DNA of 64,000 nucleotides from Gonocerus acuteangulatus (taxonomy: Eukaryota; Arthropoda; Insecta; Hemiptera; Coreidae), in assembly GCA_946811695.1 (NCBI GenBank), contig OX328125.1, forward strand, positions 42,342,709 through 42,406,708. The letters run 5' to 3'. This document shows, in pieces, positions 1-12,300 of the stretch (position 1 is the stretch's first letter; the number at the start of each line of letters is the position of its first letter). Position numbers and translations under genes: made by a program. The notes under the pieces were generated by a model. It had not been told where the DNA came from, did no database searches, and saw only the letters and a list, made by a program, of their open reading frames with translations.

Positions 1-1290
1 TACAATTTGCTTTGAAATCAAAACTCCAAAAACCTTTCATTACTATATATTTATTAGTTTTTATAATACTACTCAACAGCCCTTTAATATTTGTCGTTGT
101 TTTAAACTAAAAAAATAAAAAAAAAAATGATTACAATAATCCTTAGCAATTTGGCCATTGCTGTCATTATGAATGTTGTGGCCAATGGGACCATAGTCAG
201 ATTTGTGCTACTTGATTTTTTTCCAGGGAGACCAAGGGTTATAAATAGTAGCTATAGATGCGGAATTCTTAGGTCTTGTGTTGATCGAACTCCATACCAG
301 AAAGATGTCGATTGAAGGAATGTTGGGGTGTTGATAGATTCCATCCCATGGTGGTGTTTCTGAAGGGAAACGGTCGTAAATCAAAGACAGTATTTTCTTG
401 ACGATCAGTCATTCCGACGGTACCAGATATCTGTTCAAATTGAGAAGAGCTTCACTTGTCACTGAGTCAGTCTGCTACAATTAGACTTCAATACCTTAAA
501 TTAATTTCAGATCTCTGTTGTTAGCCTTCCGTAATTTAGAAGCCTTCCGTAGAATTGATACAATATTTCAAGTAAAGCACCGCAATGGAACGATTAATGT
601 AAGGTTATTTATGAAAATACCTCCATACGCACCTTTGTTCGGTTTAGCGCAAGAGGTTTTTTTCAAAGGCATTCTGAACGCAGATAGTTAATTTATATGT
701 ACAAATTTATGTGGTTTTAGAGCTAGCAACTGGGCGATATGTAAAAATTAATTATTAATAAAAAAAATTAAAATTAATGCCGCAGTGATGTTAAGTGTAA
801 ATGACATGTAGGTAAAATCGATTGCCTTTTTTTATTAAAAGGTGATATAAATGTTACTTTTGGAAGAAAGTTCTATTACCAGTGCCATAAAAAGATTTAT
901 TTTTTTTTAGACTCCAGGTAAAGAACTCTGAATAGGAAAATGGCTCTTGGCCAAACCACTAAAATATAGTTTTCAAATAATATTAAACTATACCCCTTTC
1001 TCGAACAGTATGGCATTGAAAAATCTAGAACAAACAAGAATTACAAAGTGGAACTTAACAAGGGTAGGTTCTACATTAAAAATAAATATTTCGTATGCTA
1101 TTTTTTTAATTTGTTTACTGTATATTTGTCTAGAACGAAGGAGATTTCGTTATGCGAATCCATAAGTAATAAAATTTGAAAATTGAGCTTCTATATAACG
1201 GAAAATAAACGGATATTTTAATACTTTAAACAAATATTTATATATTATTTGAATAAAATTAATGGCTTGATTAAGCAACTTAAATTAGGC
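1..1290. other. No gene seen; AT-rich non-coding stretch
   Basis: No open frame here resembles a known family and the short frames have AT-driven composition. The only local structure noticed is a short direct repeat, agccttccgta, at 523 and 541. Confidence 0.6.
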
Positions 1291-1298
1291 AATACACC

Positions 1299-1300
1299 TA

Positions 1301-1365
<65 letters not shown>

Positions 1366-1366
1366 A
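1299..1366. repeat. (TA)n microsatellite
   Basis: An almost uninterrupted run of alternating T and A, with tatgta variants at both edges. The open frames read through it (Ile-Tyr repeats) are artefacts. Confidence 0.95.
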
Positions 1367-1429
1367 AATGATATTTGAAACAAAAATACTTTTGTGTAGG
1401 TGGATACCAACAAGATTCACCTACACAGG

Positions 1430-1585
1430 GCACAAAAATCGTAATGCTTACTTTTTTGCGTTTACAAATTTGTAGGCACACTTTTTGTAGGTTAATTTAC
1501 GCAGGGAAACTAATGAAACCAATTTCCAGCAAAGTGAATAAAACTAGTTTTCTAACTATATTTCAGATTAAGTACATAATAACGA
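1430..1585 (+). repeat. Dispersed repeat R1, copy 1
   Basis: Shares an ordered series of short blocks with 23660-23830 and 28700-28870: aaaatcgtaa, gcttacttttttg, tttgtagg, then gaataaaactagtttt near the end. The spacing is kept but identity is moderate, so this is an old interspersed family. No tRNA head, protein or terminal repeat was recognised, so its class is unknown. Confidence 0.5.
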
Positions 1586-1739
1586 TGGATTATCGTTAAC
1601 GTACGGAATAGAATATTTCAAGTTACTAACAAATACTGAACTAATATTTTACTAATTCACTTGAGAATTATTAATGAAGTAATAAATCCGAAATATTTAT
1701 TTATTTCTTCACTAAATATTCTTCATTATTTATTTATTA

Positions 1740-2388
1740 CTAGCTGTTACCCAGTGTGCCATGCTACACCTACTTTCTGCCTATGTCTCTCCCCGTATCA
1801 AGATCTACTTGTACACCCAGTTACGTCAAAATCGGCCAAACGGTGTGAATTTGTTTATATCTGTCTAGTAATTCATAATGCAGCCGGCAGAGGCCAGCAC
1901 CACAGCAATTCATAAGACATTCGACAGAGGCCAGCACCATGGCCAGCGAGTAAGATAGCTCTTATCAAAGAAAGGCCAGCATTCCTTAGTTAGACAGTGA
2001 CTGTTGATATAAAATTGAAATAAACTGCATTTCATGATTAAAAAAAATGTAAAGTCATCAATGAGTTCGAGTTATTCTAATTATCAAGAACATCAACAAA
2101 TAAATTTGAGACATTATTCAAAATGGCTGTTGATTCAAAATGGCCGTCAGAATTTGAATGGTTCAGTGTAGCCAATTTTTCTTCAACAAAACTCTTGACC
2201 TTTTGACCAAATTTTGAATTATGACTATTTTGACCTAGCCTAGGAGATTTCCCATATCAAGACCTACCTTTGTGCCAAGTTTGGTCAAAATCTGTCAAAC
2301 GGTGTAAATTTGTATAAGGAACAAACAGGCATACGGACAAACAGGCAAACGGACAAACAGACAGACACGTCATTTTTATATATGTAGA
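1740..2388 (-). mobile_element. Short non-autonomous Helitron (649 bp)
   Basis: Read on the minus strand it starts TCTACATATATAAAAATGAC followed by a tgtctgtctgtttgt-type tract, and ends in the block gcatggcacactgggtaac followed by agctag. Both ends match those of the 4.2-kb Helitrons at 33699-37907 and 54921-59128. The flanks fit the Helitron rule of insertion between A and T: an A lies before TC and a T after CTAG. The interior differs from the 4.2-kb elements, carries two ggccagcacca repeats near 1895 and 1930, and has no Rep/helicase coding sequence. Mobilisation would need an autonomous relative in trans. Confidence 0.75.
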
Positions 2389-3398
2389 TATATTTACTCA
2401 ATTATTGGTGTTATATAGAAATACGAACAAACTAAACGCTCATACTATCACATATTCATAATGTTTAAAATACACCTCAACTGACTAAATAATTATACTA
2501 AGGTGTAATTATTGTGAAACTAAGCTTTCACTAGAGATTCGATATGGCAACACTAAAGTTTTAATAACACCATTAAAGTCTATATCTCATCTTTATAACG
2601 TGAATTACCATTAATTCAGGAACTTAACGTCTTCCAAATATGGAAAGCCAATAACTTAAGTGATGACGCATGATTATTATTCAAGCGCTAACTTCTGCTC
2701 CTTACAAGTTTATCGACGCAGAAATCTCGATTAGTGCCTGCTAGACATTATCGATACAATGACATGAAACCTGAGCTCCATGCTTTTCTGCGCAGAAGAT
2801 GTCCTCGGTAGAAGCGTCCGAGCTTGCTCGTTCCTTCTAGAATCGTAAATTGACCATAACGTGAATCTTTTTATGTTCCCTGTCGCCCTCGATCCCGTGC
2901 ATAAATTACTTCTTCTGGTTTTCCTTTTCATTTAATTTATTTTATTTGCAGATATTTTACACTCAAAATGTTATTTACTTAATCCCGTCGAGATAGGCTT
3001 ATTCGGGCAATATATTTTACTAGAGAGAAAAAAAATCTATCACGTTGCCCTTGTATTTTATTTTGTTAAAGATAATTTTTTTTTTAAAGCGTGGAAGCAA
3101 TGAAAACCATGAGAACTTTGGCAAATTCACATTAAATATTATGGTGGAGTATATATGTAATTTCTGTATAACATACTTCATGTCAATTCTACAGTGATTT
3201 ATTTCAAGTTCTTTTCTTCGTTTTCCCTTGTGGCTAAGCAAATGAGTATAAATATTGTATTGAGCATATTTACTATGAACATGAAATCAATTAAAAGTTT
3301 AATTGTCTTATTGGTTGGCATCCTAATTTCTTTCTATTGCTTCATTGTGTAATATAAACCCCCAAAAAAGCTATCGTTGAAAAAAAAAATCCATGTTC
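2389..3398. other. No gene seen
   Basis: Open frames are short and unrecognised. Nothing repeated elsewhere in the window was noticed here. Confidence 0.5.
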
Positions 3399-3819
3399 AA
3401 GGCCCCTCCGAAAAACGGTTATTATACCATAGTATTGGGCCAAGTATAAGGCCCTTAATACCTTCTCAAAAACCTAATAATTCCCTCTCATTTATTTGTA
3501 CATTTCCAACTGGGCCAGTTTTCGTTAAATTGTGCCCGTTTTAACTTACATAGACTTCTTACAAACCCGATCGTTCTAAGTCATATGAGAGCTTGTAAAA
3601 ACCCTGAATCGTTACCCTAAGGGCTTGAAACATTAAATGCCAGAAATTTTATAATAAATCCGATCGTTATAGTGGCCATAATTTAACGAAAACTGGCTAA
3701 GCTGAAAATGCACAAATACGTAAGAGATTATTATTAGGTTCTTTACAAGGTATTAAGGGCCTAAAACGTGGCCCAAAATGTTTGTATCATAAGCTTACTG
3801 TTTTTGGGAGGGGCCTGGA
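3399..3819. mobile_element. Foldback MITE, family F2, copy 1
   Basis: A palindromic element of about 420 bp. The left arm (3399-3545) begins aaggcccctcc and contains ggcccttaataccttct and cagttttcgttaaatt. The right arm (3668-3819) carries the same blocks inverted, ending ggaggggcct. The spacer contains ccctgaatcgttaccct, which is also in the second copy at 13853-14208, so the spacer belongs to the family. No coding capacity; probably non-autonomous. Confidence 0.8.
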
Positions 3820-3937
3820 AAAAAAATTAAAAAAATCAATGACGACCTCAGTAAGCATCATTGATCAGAAAGACATAAGGAAGTAAACACTGCTCAAATT
3901 TATATCTCATTTATTTATATGAAGTTATTTATATTTT

Positions 3938-4050
3938 TATTTATTTATTAAGTGAAGCAACACAATACGAGCGTTCAGCTCAATTTCTCAAGAAACGCGC
4001 CCATGTAAACCATTAATAGATGAAAAAAAAAGTAAAAAAGAAAATGGGTA
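3938..4050 (-). repeat. Possible LINE 3' tail fragment
   Basis: On the minus strand it reads tgttgcttcacttaataaat followed by an AAATA-rich run. This resembles the 3' tails of the LINE copies at 53541 and 63010, where a GAAGCTCCG or GGAGCTC block precedes an ATAAATAAATA tail. No coding part is attached, so only the terminal piece would remain. Confidence 0.35.
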
Positions 4051-4890
4051 AACAAAAATGTAAATCCTACCGACAAAAGAAATAATAAAAATATAATTAA
4101 AAAAAAGAATTATTTGAGGGTTAAAAATTTAATCCACATAAAATAATAATTCAAATGAATGCTTAATATTCAAATTATGTTGGAGTTTTATGAATGCAAT
4201 AAATAGTTTTCATTTAAATTGTGCGATTCATGTCGGCATGTTTTAAGTAGCGTAGTTCAGTATAATTTCGGTGCAGTGGAAATGTTAGTTAGTCACGTCC
4301 TTTGCATTCTGTGAGAATATATTTAATTAACAAACTTATGATCAATACTCTTTATATTGGTTTTTCTTTTCTATCTTCTGTATTTGATAGTCGGTTAATC
4401 GGTGAAGAAACTGCACCATATGAATAATTTGCAGAACTATAAATTGGCTAAGAGACAAGAAGGCAGGGAAGCATGTTAAAGGGCTTAGGCATATATTAGA
4501 GAAGGTGTAGGCGTGGGTAGAGAATCTTAGTCAAATTACAACCAGCACCATTCATATTCCACTCGCATTATATGAGACCATTTGTAAAACCGAGAATATG
4601 CTGTTTGTAATGTCCCTGCCGTTCCTTTAAGCTCAAGCTCCGGAATCTAAAACTCTTCCTTTCACTTCCAGATAGCACTATTTTTCTTTTATATCACTCC
4701 AATATAATCGCAATTTACAGCATGGAAAATGTGAGATTTTAGAATAATGATCAAAAAAGACCTTATATCTTAAGAGTTTTTTTAAAATATATTTTACGTT
4801 AAAATGTTACACTGTGTTGTTCTTTCTTTGTCATTAAATTTAAGCAAGTTGGTAAAGTTTGTCCTATAAGTAATCTGCATAGTAGTCTTC
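4051..4890. other. No gene seen
   Basis: AT-rich sequence without a recognisable frame, RNA or repeat boundary. Confidence 0.5.
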
Positions 4891-4892
4891 TA

Positions 4893-5314
4893 GGTTGTCG
4901 ACATTCAAGCAAATTGGCTATAAAGAAAACAGAATACTGTCATAGAAAAAGTCGTGCAAAATATGAACAAATAAATTGTTGAAACTATACAACAAATATG
5001 ACAGAAATTCTGTCAAACGTAGAAAACAGCAAACTGAGAGAAATCAAAAATGCTATGTTCTAATGGAGCTGAAGTAGTCGTACATACCTGAGCTCCAGTA
5101 GTACATAGTATTTTTGATTTTTCTATATTTGTTGCTTTCTACGTTCGACCGAATTCCTGACATGTTTTTTTTTATTGGGCTTAAGGCGAGTCATCCTTTG
5201 AGGTCAATAACGCCATGTTTGTAGTATAGTATGAAAAGTTTATTTGTTCATATCTTGTATAGTAACGTTTTCTATGTCAGTATTCTGTTTTCATGTCTTG
5301 AAATGTCTACAGCC
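4893..5314. mobile_element. Foldback element with an interrupted right arm
   Basis: The left arm (about 4897-5080) contains gtcgacattcaagc, aaaacagaatactgtcatag, atatgaacaaataaa and gtagaaaacagcaaa. The same blocks recur inverted and in reverse order in the right arm (about 5088-5313): ttgctttctac, tttatttgttcatat, ctatgtcagtattctgtttt and gtcttgaaatgtctac. The arms meet around ggagct/agctcc. The right arm carries about 52 extra bases near 5164-5215 with catg on both sides. No coding sequence; class unknown. Confidence 0.75.
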
Positions 5315-5490
5315 GTGCTTTCTGTGATTTTTGTATGTTTGGGTAGCCAAATCATTGTGTTATACATGTTTTGTTTCATTGATCTGTGAAGTTGATTGTA
5401 TATTTCTTTGACTATGTAATGTGTGTGCTGTACATATCGCACTAGTATTTTTAAAGTTACATAACATAGCTCAAAATAAAACTCAACCGA

Positions 5491-5549
5491 AAATGTGTCA
5501 CTCTTGCCTATGTAAAGAGAATAGAATTACGACAGGAAGAGTGACACAA
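5491..5549. other. Short hairpin
   Basis: The block gtgtcactcttgcct is followed about 30 bases later by its near-complement aggaagagtgacac, giving a stem of about 14 bp with one bulge and a loop of about 28 nt. It could be a small MITE relic or a structured RNA. Confidence 0.5.
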
Positions 5550-6337
5550 GTACCCTCTGGCGTACAAGCTCTGAAGGTTCATACAGTTTTGATTATTGAT
5601 AAAGAGATTTGTTCCAATTTTTATCATAGTCATGACTGAAAAACACTGATTTTTGAGTTGAGTCTCTTTAAAAAATACTAGTCCGATATTGTTGAAACAG
5701 GGTAATGAACTGAGTAAATCGCAAAATAATAGGACTTTTCTACAATTAATTGTATCGAAATTTAATAAAGCTAATAATTGAATGTCTTGTGATTCTACAG
5801 AACAACTACTTGCACTGTTTGAGAGATTTAAATGTTGTTTGTGTACCTATTATTGCATATTATATCCGAGAGAGACAACAGGGAGTATTTTGTGTATTCA
5901 ATGAAGAAATCCTTCGCCATATATACATAGGACATTAAGCAAAGGAGGGGAAGCGAATTGACATAACTCCCTGACAAATAGGGCATACTTTACAGCTGTT
6001 TTTATGTGACTGAGTCCCGAACCCTCCAATAGGGCTGAGGAAAAGGCCGAGTATTAATGGGTCATTGCTCGTATTAGTAGAGAATATATATCTGACGGCT
6101 GCCGAAATAAAACTCCACTCCCTTCCCAGAGGCCTAACGACCTCCAGGATCATGTGTCTGCTCCCCGTCTTACATTTCCTTTTTCCTTAAGATTTATAAA
6201 CACAATCAATCTCTTAGACACATTCTCTTCTTACTCTAAGTCATCTTAGGCTTAGCTCAATCTGAGAAGTAGATACTTCTCAAATTATTACAATTCTTTT
6301 CTTACTTACTATAATTTAACACTGGACGCATACATTA
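5550..6337. other. No gene seen
   Basis: Contains somewhat GC-richer sequence near 5935-6180, but no family was recognised on either strand. Confidence 0.5.
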
Positions 6338-6829
6338 TTATGAAAAATAATAATTCCTTCTACTGAAAATTCCTGACAATAAATTTAAAATTTTTTCAAA
6401 GGTTTGGCCCCTAGCAGCAATACAGTCTTCACAACGCAAATTGACGGAAAGGACGGCATTTGTGCATTGCTCTGCTGTAATCTGTTCCCAGGCCCATCTG
6501 ATGCGACGGATGAGGTACTCCCTTGAGCCAATGGACACCCTGTAGACCAAATCTTTAATGCGTCCCCAAGCGAAGAAATTCATGCGCGTGTGATCTGAAG
6601 ATCGAGACGGCCAAGATACCGGCACACCACGTCCTATCTATCCAACGCGATGGTTGGTTACTCCCGAACCAATTTTGGACGGTCCTCCCGTAGTGGGCTG
6701 GACAACCGTCGATTTGGAAAAGGACTTCCTCCAAGTGCAACGACAGTTCATTATCGAGAAATGCGTCGAGAGACACTGCGTTAATCTAGGGGTCAAAAAA
6801 TGGAGACCTATTGTTTCATTATTCCACAC
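6338..6829 (-). pseudogene. Eroded mariner-like transposase, C-terminal part
   Basis: Two overlapping minus-strand frames together resemble the C-terminal half of a Tc1/mariner-superfamily DDE transposase. The first (6776-6555) reads DNELSLHLEEV then FQIDGCPAHYGRTVQNWF, the usual block around the second catalytic Asp. The second (6625-6338) reads SWPSRSSDHTRMNFFAWG then IKDLVYR, matching the WPxRSPDLTPxDFFLWG-IKDxVY block. The last catalytic position looks altered, because the proline and nearby residues of the consensus are replaced. A frameshift near 6625-6645 separates the blocks, and no N-terminal helix-turn-helix or terminal repeats were found. Dead copy; a similar fragment lies at 45880-46035. 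Confidence 0.75.
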
Positions 6830-7054
6830 TAAATCAGAGGCAAATCCACTCCTATATATTTGGGGTTGGGGAATAAAGGAGGTGTGGTGGGGAAGAGAGG
6901 GTGAGTGGAGGGGTGGAAGATAAAATATATAATTAAAATAATTTTTATATAGGCATTATGAAAGAATGCCTATTCAGAATTGTGTTTTAGTTTTTTTGTG
7001 TTTTACTCGGAATCGAAGCAAAAAAGAGAAATTCCAAAGGACGTTTATTATTTA

Positions 7055-8146
7055 CTAGCTGAATACCCGTGCTTCGTCACGTCAGATAAGTAGTTACTTT
7101 ATTGCGTTAAATAATGATTCATTAAAATTACGTTACTATACAATTCTGTGCGGTTTATTACAGCACGGTTCCCGTCAAACTATATTTTATTCAATCGGCG
7201 TTAAAATTTAAAAGTTTATGTTTCCAAGAAGTCATATGGTAACACCCAATATATTTACGAGTATTACCAAGGTTATAGGCGAGGAGGCTGTGCAAGGGTT
7301 CCGGATATTATTACCTCGCCTGGAAAACCTAAGGATATGCCATACATCACGGTTTGACCGGGACTGTCCCGGTATTTTGCAGTTGTTTCGGTGTCCCGGC
7401 CAGTTTTATCAATGTCCCGGAAAAGGCTGTAAGATGTAAAAAGTAATGAATTCATGTTTATAAGAATCTTTTTTAAATCGGTTACTTTTCTACAATTAAC
7501 ATCTTTACTACTGCTCACAGTGTCAAAGAAATGAGAAGTAATCTAACTGTAAAACGCTGGAACTACCTGCACAGCGCTGCCAGCTGCCAGACACTACTAT
7601 TTGGCTGAGAGATTGTTTTAAGAAAATCAAGTAGCAAAAAATGTTCCCTTCTTATTTTTAAGGTTTGGGTAGACTAACAGTTTAGGATTCCCCCTTCCCG
7701 TTAGTTGCTAGGCTTAAAACTCACCAACCATTTTGCTTATAATTTGTACTCTTTTTATCCCCCCCGCCCTGGTATGCCCATCCCATATTAATGTGTCTCG
7801 GTTTAACTCTCCAAAAATATGGCAAGCCTATCTGACGGGGACAGGCAGAAAAGAAACGCAAATAAAACTCTATGAGGGACAGTTAATTTCTAGTAATTCA
7901 TGGTCTGCCATCATAGTTGAAATTAACCTCAATTAAAAATAATACTATGAAATAGATAATGTACGGTAACAGCTGTTCTTTATCGTCCTAGCAACGCAGG
8001 CTGCCTAGAACCAGCTCAAACTTTAAACCCCCCTAAAAATGCTTAAAAATACGAATATCAAAAAATCCTTTCTTAGCGAGCGCCTACGTTATGTAGGGAG
8101 TGTCCATGCAAAATTTCAAAATTTTCTGTCGAGCGGTTTGGGCTAG

Positions 8147-8205
<59 letters not shown>

Positions 8206-8210
8206 CATCT
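7055..8210 (-). mobile_element. Probable Helitron of a second family; 3' end clear, 5' end unsure
   Basis: On the minus strand the sequence ends gacgaagcacgggtattcag followed by ctag, with T after it, a typical Helitron 3' end. The distal part (about 8060-8145) reads cccaaaccgctcgacag and then ttgcatggacactcc on the minus strand, wording I associate with the 5' regions of non-autonomous arthropod Helitrons. A (GT)n tract adjoins it. The precise 5' TC was not identified, and the middle (7330-7440) may include another element. No coding capacity. Confidence 0.4.
8149..8202. repeat. (GT)n microsatellite
   Basis: About 27 uninterrupted GT units; Thr-His or Val-Cys frames across it are artefacts. 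Confidence 0.95.
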
Positions 8211-9470
8211 TAGCCGGTTAGAAAACCTAGTAAATGTAACGTACCTATTCGAAACCTTATTAAATTTCCTACAAAAACAGTTCTTATGCAATTTTTAATA
8301 GAGTGATGTCATTCGGAGAAATTGGTGCTAACATTTGGAAAGCGTCGGTATTGTTCATTTGAACATTTTTTTATAGCATTTTTTGTGGTGCTTTGAATTT
8401 ATTTCTCCGATCCATGGCTCCACAAAAGAAAAGAAGGAGGCAGTCTTTTGAAGATATTTTCTGCACTACGTTGGTTCGTTTGTGGTTGATTGCCTTGAAG
8501 AGGCCTTTGGGGTTGGGAGTGGTATGCTTGTCTCTTAATTGTTTTTATCGTCCATGCTGCTACTATGGCTTCAAGGAAACCGTAGGCGATCATTAAGATG
8601 TTTACTGATCATTCATTGTGGTGTTTAATTTCATCCTCTGGTGGATTCGTAAAGTTACTAATTAAGTGATATATTTGCTTCCTTTGCCGAATAAAACAAT
8701 GAAGCAAAATATCAAACAGGGGCAGTTAAAATTCATCGAATCACACTACAAGAATTTCAATGCGAACATCGTCACGTTTATCTGGTACAACGGGTAAGAA
8801 AGCTCAGTAATGTGACATCACAAAAGAAGTTTATTTTCCAGAAAAGCATGTGGCCAGAGTATGTTCTTGAATGAAAAAAGAAAATCATTTGACGGCTTCG
8901 TAGAAAAGTAAGAAGGTCGGAATTTCTCGTGAAGTGACATTTAAAAGAGCGGATTCCGGTGTGATTATAGGTCAGCAAGATACTGTAAATAATCCCCAAC
9001 CGGCTGCTATTAACTTTTTCTCTTCAATGGTACGGTGCAGCGAGTATAGAGGTAACAGGTGCATGCCCTTACGGTAGCTGACATGCAACCAGAAGTGCAA
9101 GAGGGTAGGAAAGGAGGGAGTACTTATTGGTATTAATGGTATCGAATTAACTACTTAGAGGTTTAATAAATATCTCTATTGATTTATTTAAGATGGTAGG
9201 AGCTGAATGGTTGGGGTAAATTAGATTCAAAAGAGTAGTTATTATGCTCCAATTGAAAAACATTTATTTTATCAAACCGGAAAGCCTGAAAGAATCGCCT
9301 GAAGGTGGACCAACAGTTGTCCGATCACAGAGAATCAGGCTTTGCCTCGAAAGATCTTATGCTCTTATAAATTATTTGGAAGTGGAGGTCGGATTCTTTT
9401 CAACTAAATTAGTTCAATTTTCCCTACACATTTTTATCAAACAACCTAATTTTATTGAACAACAGTTTTA
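8211..9470. other. No gene seen
   Basis: Contains the block cttattaaatttcctacaa (8249-8267), which recurs near 21285 and, as a variant, near 29190. No protein family was recognised, including in the short basic frame starting at the ATG near 8413. Confidence 0.5.
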
Positions 9471-9483
9471 GGATCTTCCTGTG

Positions 9484-9635
9484 TTCTAGAATATAATGCC
9501 TTGGATTCTCCTGCGGGATATGGGGTTCGATTCCCGCCTCTACCAAGGATTTTTTCATTTCAGGGCACGTTGAGAAAATTTCTTGCTGCACCATGGATGT
9601 CTAAAAAGGGTGTTAACCCGTAGATAGCCCAGTTT
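9484..9635 (+). mobile_element. tRNA-headed SINE, body type A with tail T2
   Basis: A pol III B box, GGTTCGATTCCC, lies at 9522-9533 inside a tRNA-like head (ccttggattctcctgcggg). The body, cagggcacgttgagaaaatt then cttgctgcaccatggatgtc, matches the bodies at 50568 and 20391 (minus). Instead of their tail it continues aagggtgttaacccgtagat, the tail type also seen at 28990 and 32214. The A box is decayed and no intact tRNA fold is possible, so it is not a working tRNA gene. Confidence 0.75.
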
Positions 9636-10439
9636 AATACGTTCAGAATTAAACATTTACATATGGATTGGAACCTCATGTCAATCCATTCTGTTCCAAT
9701 ATCCTAAAGCGGGAAAGTATATGAGGATTATTCACGTTCTAATAAATACCTTTTTAACACGGAAGTAACATTTATTCACCTGTGCAGTAAAAATCAATTA
9801 TTAAAAAGTTTTCGGACAAGTTTGTTATAACGCAAACAAAAATAAAATTTAAGGGATCTAATTTAAATAAATCAATTGTACGCAAAGGCCAAACATTTTT
9901 ACGACGCAGTCCTTTTTGTCTCATGGATATGGCTTGTTGCAACAGCAATTTGCAGTAGAGACTCTGTAACTGCATACGATGAATTAAACATGGCGGTTCA
10001 TAGGGTCAAAGGATAATAACGAATATTTCAAAGGCCTACATTTTTCACTTCATATTCATGAATCACTGCCCTCCAACATCAAAACAGGGGAAGGAGTATT
10101 AAAGGGGCTTATAAATAAAGATGAAAAATACCAGACAACTTTTCAGAAAATATTTTTTTATCTTTAATAAATTTCTATGATGATGTTATCCAGCTCGTGT
10201 ACGGATTTAGGTATTCTTACTAAATATTATTTATCTCAATTTTATTATAGTTTTTGTCAAATCTGGTGAAGACACTGTGGTGTATCGAAACAAATGGAGA
10301 GCACCATTCTTCGGTGTAAATTAATTAAACCACCGTATACTATACCGATTGGCATAGACCTTGAGTGCCTTAATATCCAAATTTTAATTTTTAAAAGCAT
10401 AACCCGCCAGGCTGGAATATTAACCCAGTTCCACTTCTC
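9636..10439. other. No gene seen
   Basis: AT-rich; short frames on both strands match nothing I recognise. Confidence 0.5.
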
Positions 10440-10500
10440 TCCTTTAACCTCATATCCCAAAATTCTTAGTTAATAATAATGGACGTTAAAATTTAAATTT
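10440..10500 (+). repeat. SINE/LINE tail T2 fragment
   Basis: Carries cccaaaattcttagttaata then atggacgttaaaattt, the terminal block also found (minus strand) at 32214-32314 and, in a variant form, at 29052-29068. Confidence 0.6.
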
Positions 10501-12134
10501 AACCTCATAGGCTGTCGGGTTAAGACATGGGAGGTTAAGTCCTATCGTGAGAAAAAAAAGGCTTCTGATAAAGATATCGCGATACTGTCTATATGATGCC
10601 GGACCATGTTTATAAGTCTGCAGAGAACTGTATTTTTAAATTATTTTTAACGGCAGGAACGCATGAATGTCTAAACTTCTGGCCCTTATAGCAGAAAGTT
10701 CGCCTTCCTGTAGTAAAGCTGCGTACTTAGTTTACTAGACTTGGTGCACCGGGAGAGGATCCGAAATGGATCTGAAACTGGTAGGGCAGTTAAAAAAAAT
10801 GAATAGTATATAAAAGTGTACTTGACCATCTGCATATTCTAAAAAAATACGAGTATCATTGAAAAACTTGGGCCATTTATGAGAATTACAATAATTAATA
10901 TGCTATTGATAATTTCAATTCTAATAAATCTCAGTGTGTTGATTGTCCACGAAATGAAACTCATAAAAGTAAATAAATAAATAACAGTTGCTTTTAAAAT
11001 TGTATAGAATATAATTTTTTTTTATTTTTACCTTGATATATTCCCGTGATAACTCTTTCCATTCAACTGCTTACCTAAAAAATAAAAGAAAAAAATGTTT
11101 AAGAATAGTTTGGTATATGCTAAAAATACCTACTACAAATATATAAATAAATATATATAAAAATATACGTATGCTTAAATACACATAAGGGTTTTACATC
11201 CGACTAGGAGGGTCGAAATGTCACATTCATAATTGCACTTATTCCCGTATGTACGCTTCCCAAAAATGAATTAACACAAATCACCACCAAAAAAAAGTAT
11301 GTTGTAAATCATATTTTGTAGATAAAAACTTATGAGGAATGTCTATGTTTACAACATTGAATTGTTATTTTTTATTTTTTTCTTTGTAGGAAGTTGTTAG
11401 CCTCTAAATGTTTTCACATCATTCATGAAATTTGAACCTCTCTTAGACAACTGATGTTATTACTTTCGATTTTTTTTAAAAAAATAGGCTTACTATACTC
11501 TTCATTTTTTACGAAGTTTGGGAATTTTATAATAACTGAATTCTAGCATGAATTAGATTCATGAAATTGTTGGTCTACGTGGAGAAAAATTGTATGTTTC
11601 TGCTAGCCTGTTTTAATTAAGATAAACATTTTTGATGATTTGATCAATTGTGAATGAACCAGCAGCCATTGAGCTAACAAGAAACACATCTCTACAGACT
11701 TCTTGACTTATGAAAGAGATGCCTGTTGTGATTGACGTACCAAGGAGGTAACGTAATTACTTTCTAACATTGACGGGCACTTCTCCTTTCCTCCCACACA
11801 ATCCTCCTACTACTAAAACTCTACAGAAATGGAGAAGTATAGGTGAGTTACAATTAAATATGTTTACTTTTAATATTCATAACGTAGGTAGTTGAGGAAT
11901 TACATTTCAAAAATTCCCAACGCATATTTAAATTCCTCCTTTTTTTTTTAATGGCTGTGAACCCTCATTAACACCATTACTTTTAGTGGTAATTATTTTT
12001 TTGTGAAAATTGAAACACATTCAGCTATGATTACTATGGTATTTTTATTTCAAGGTGCAACTAAATTTTGTTCTATTTAATTTTGGTATAAGATTGAATT
12101 AAATTTTGTTAATTAAAAATGTGTGTTAAAAATA
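10501..12134. other. No gene seen
   Basis: Long AT-rich stretch without recognisable coding, RNA or terminal-repeat signals. Confidence 0.5.
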
Positions 12135-12300
12135 AACTAAAACGGTTCATGAAGCGGGGGGGGGGGGGGGGGTACTCCGGACCCAAATTCCTAATTTGCT
12201 CATACCTATCCTAATTTCTGCTGTATTGTAATAAAACGCAGTATATGTCGTGTGTATCTAATGAGAAAGAAGTGTTGTAAAAATGAAATATATCGGGCTA
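12135..12300 (+). repeat. Dispersed satellite monomer S1, with G-run
   Basis: Reads aaataaactaaaacggttc, a 17-base G-run (12156-12172), then tactccggaccc, ttgctcatacct, and atgagaaagaagtgttgta. The same ordered blocks form about 140-bp monomers at 20795-21057 and 22996-23215, and inverted at 25355-25595. The G-run sits at the point where the other monomers have a shorter G tract. Confidence 0.7.

Noticed and set aside
1661..1915. 84-codon plus frame
   Set aside because: It crosses the 3' boundary of the minus-strand Helitron at 1740, so it cannot be an ancestral gene.
7340..7440. hAT-like end suggested by ccgggactgtcccgg and repeated tgtcccgg
   Set aside because: Small palindromic GC motifs only. 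No 8-bp duplication, no paired terminal repeat and no transposase.
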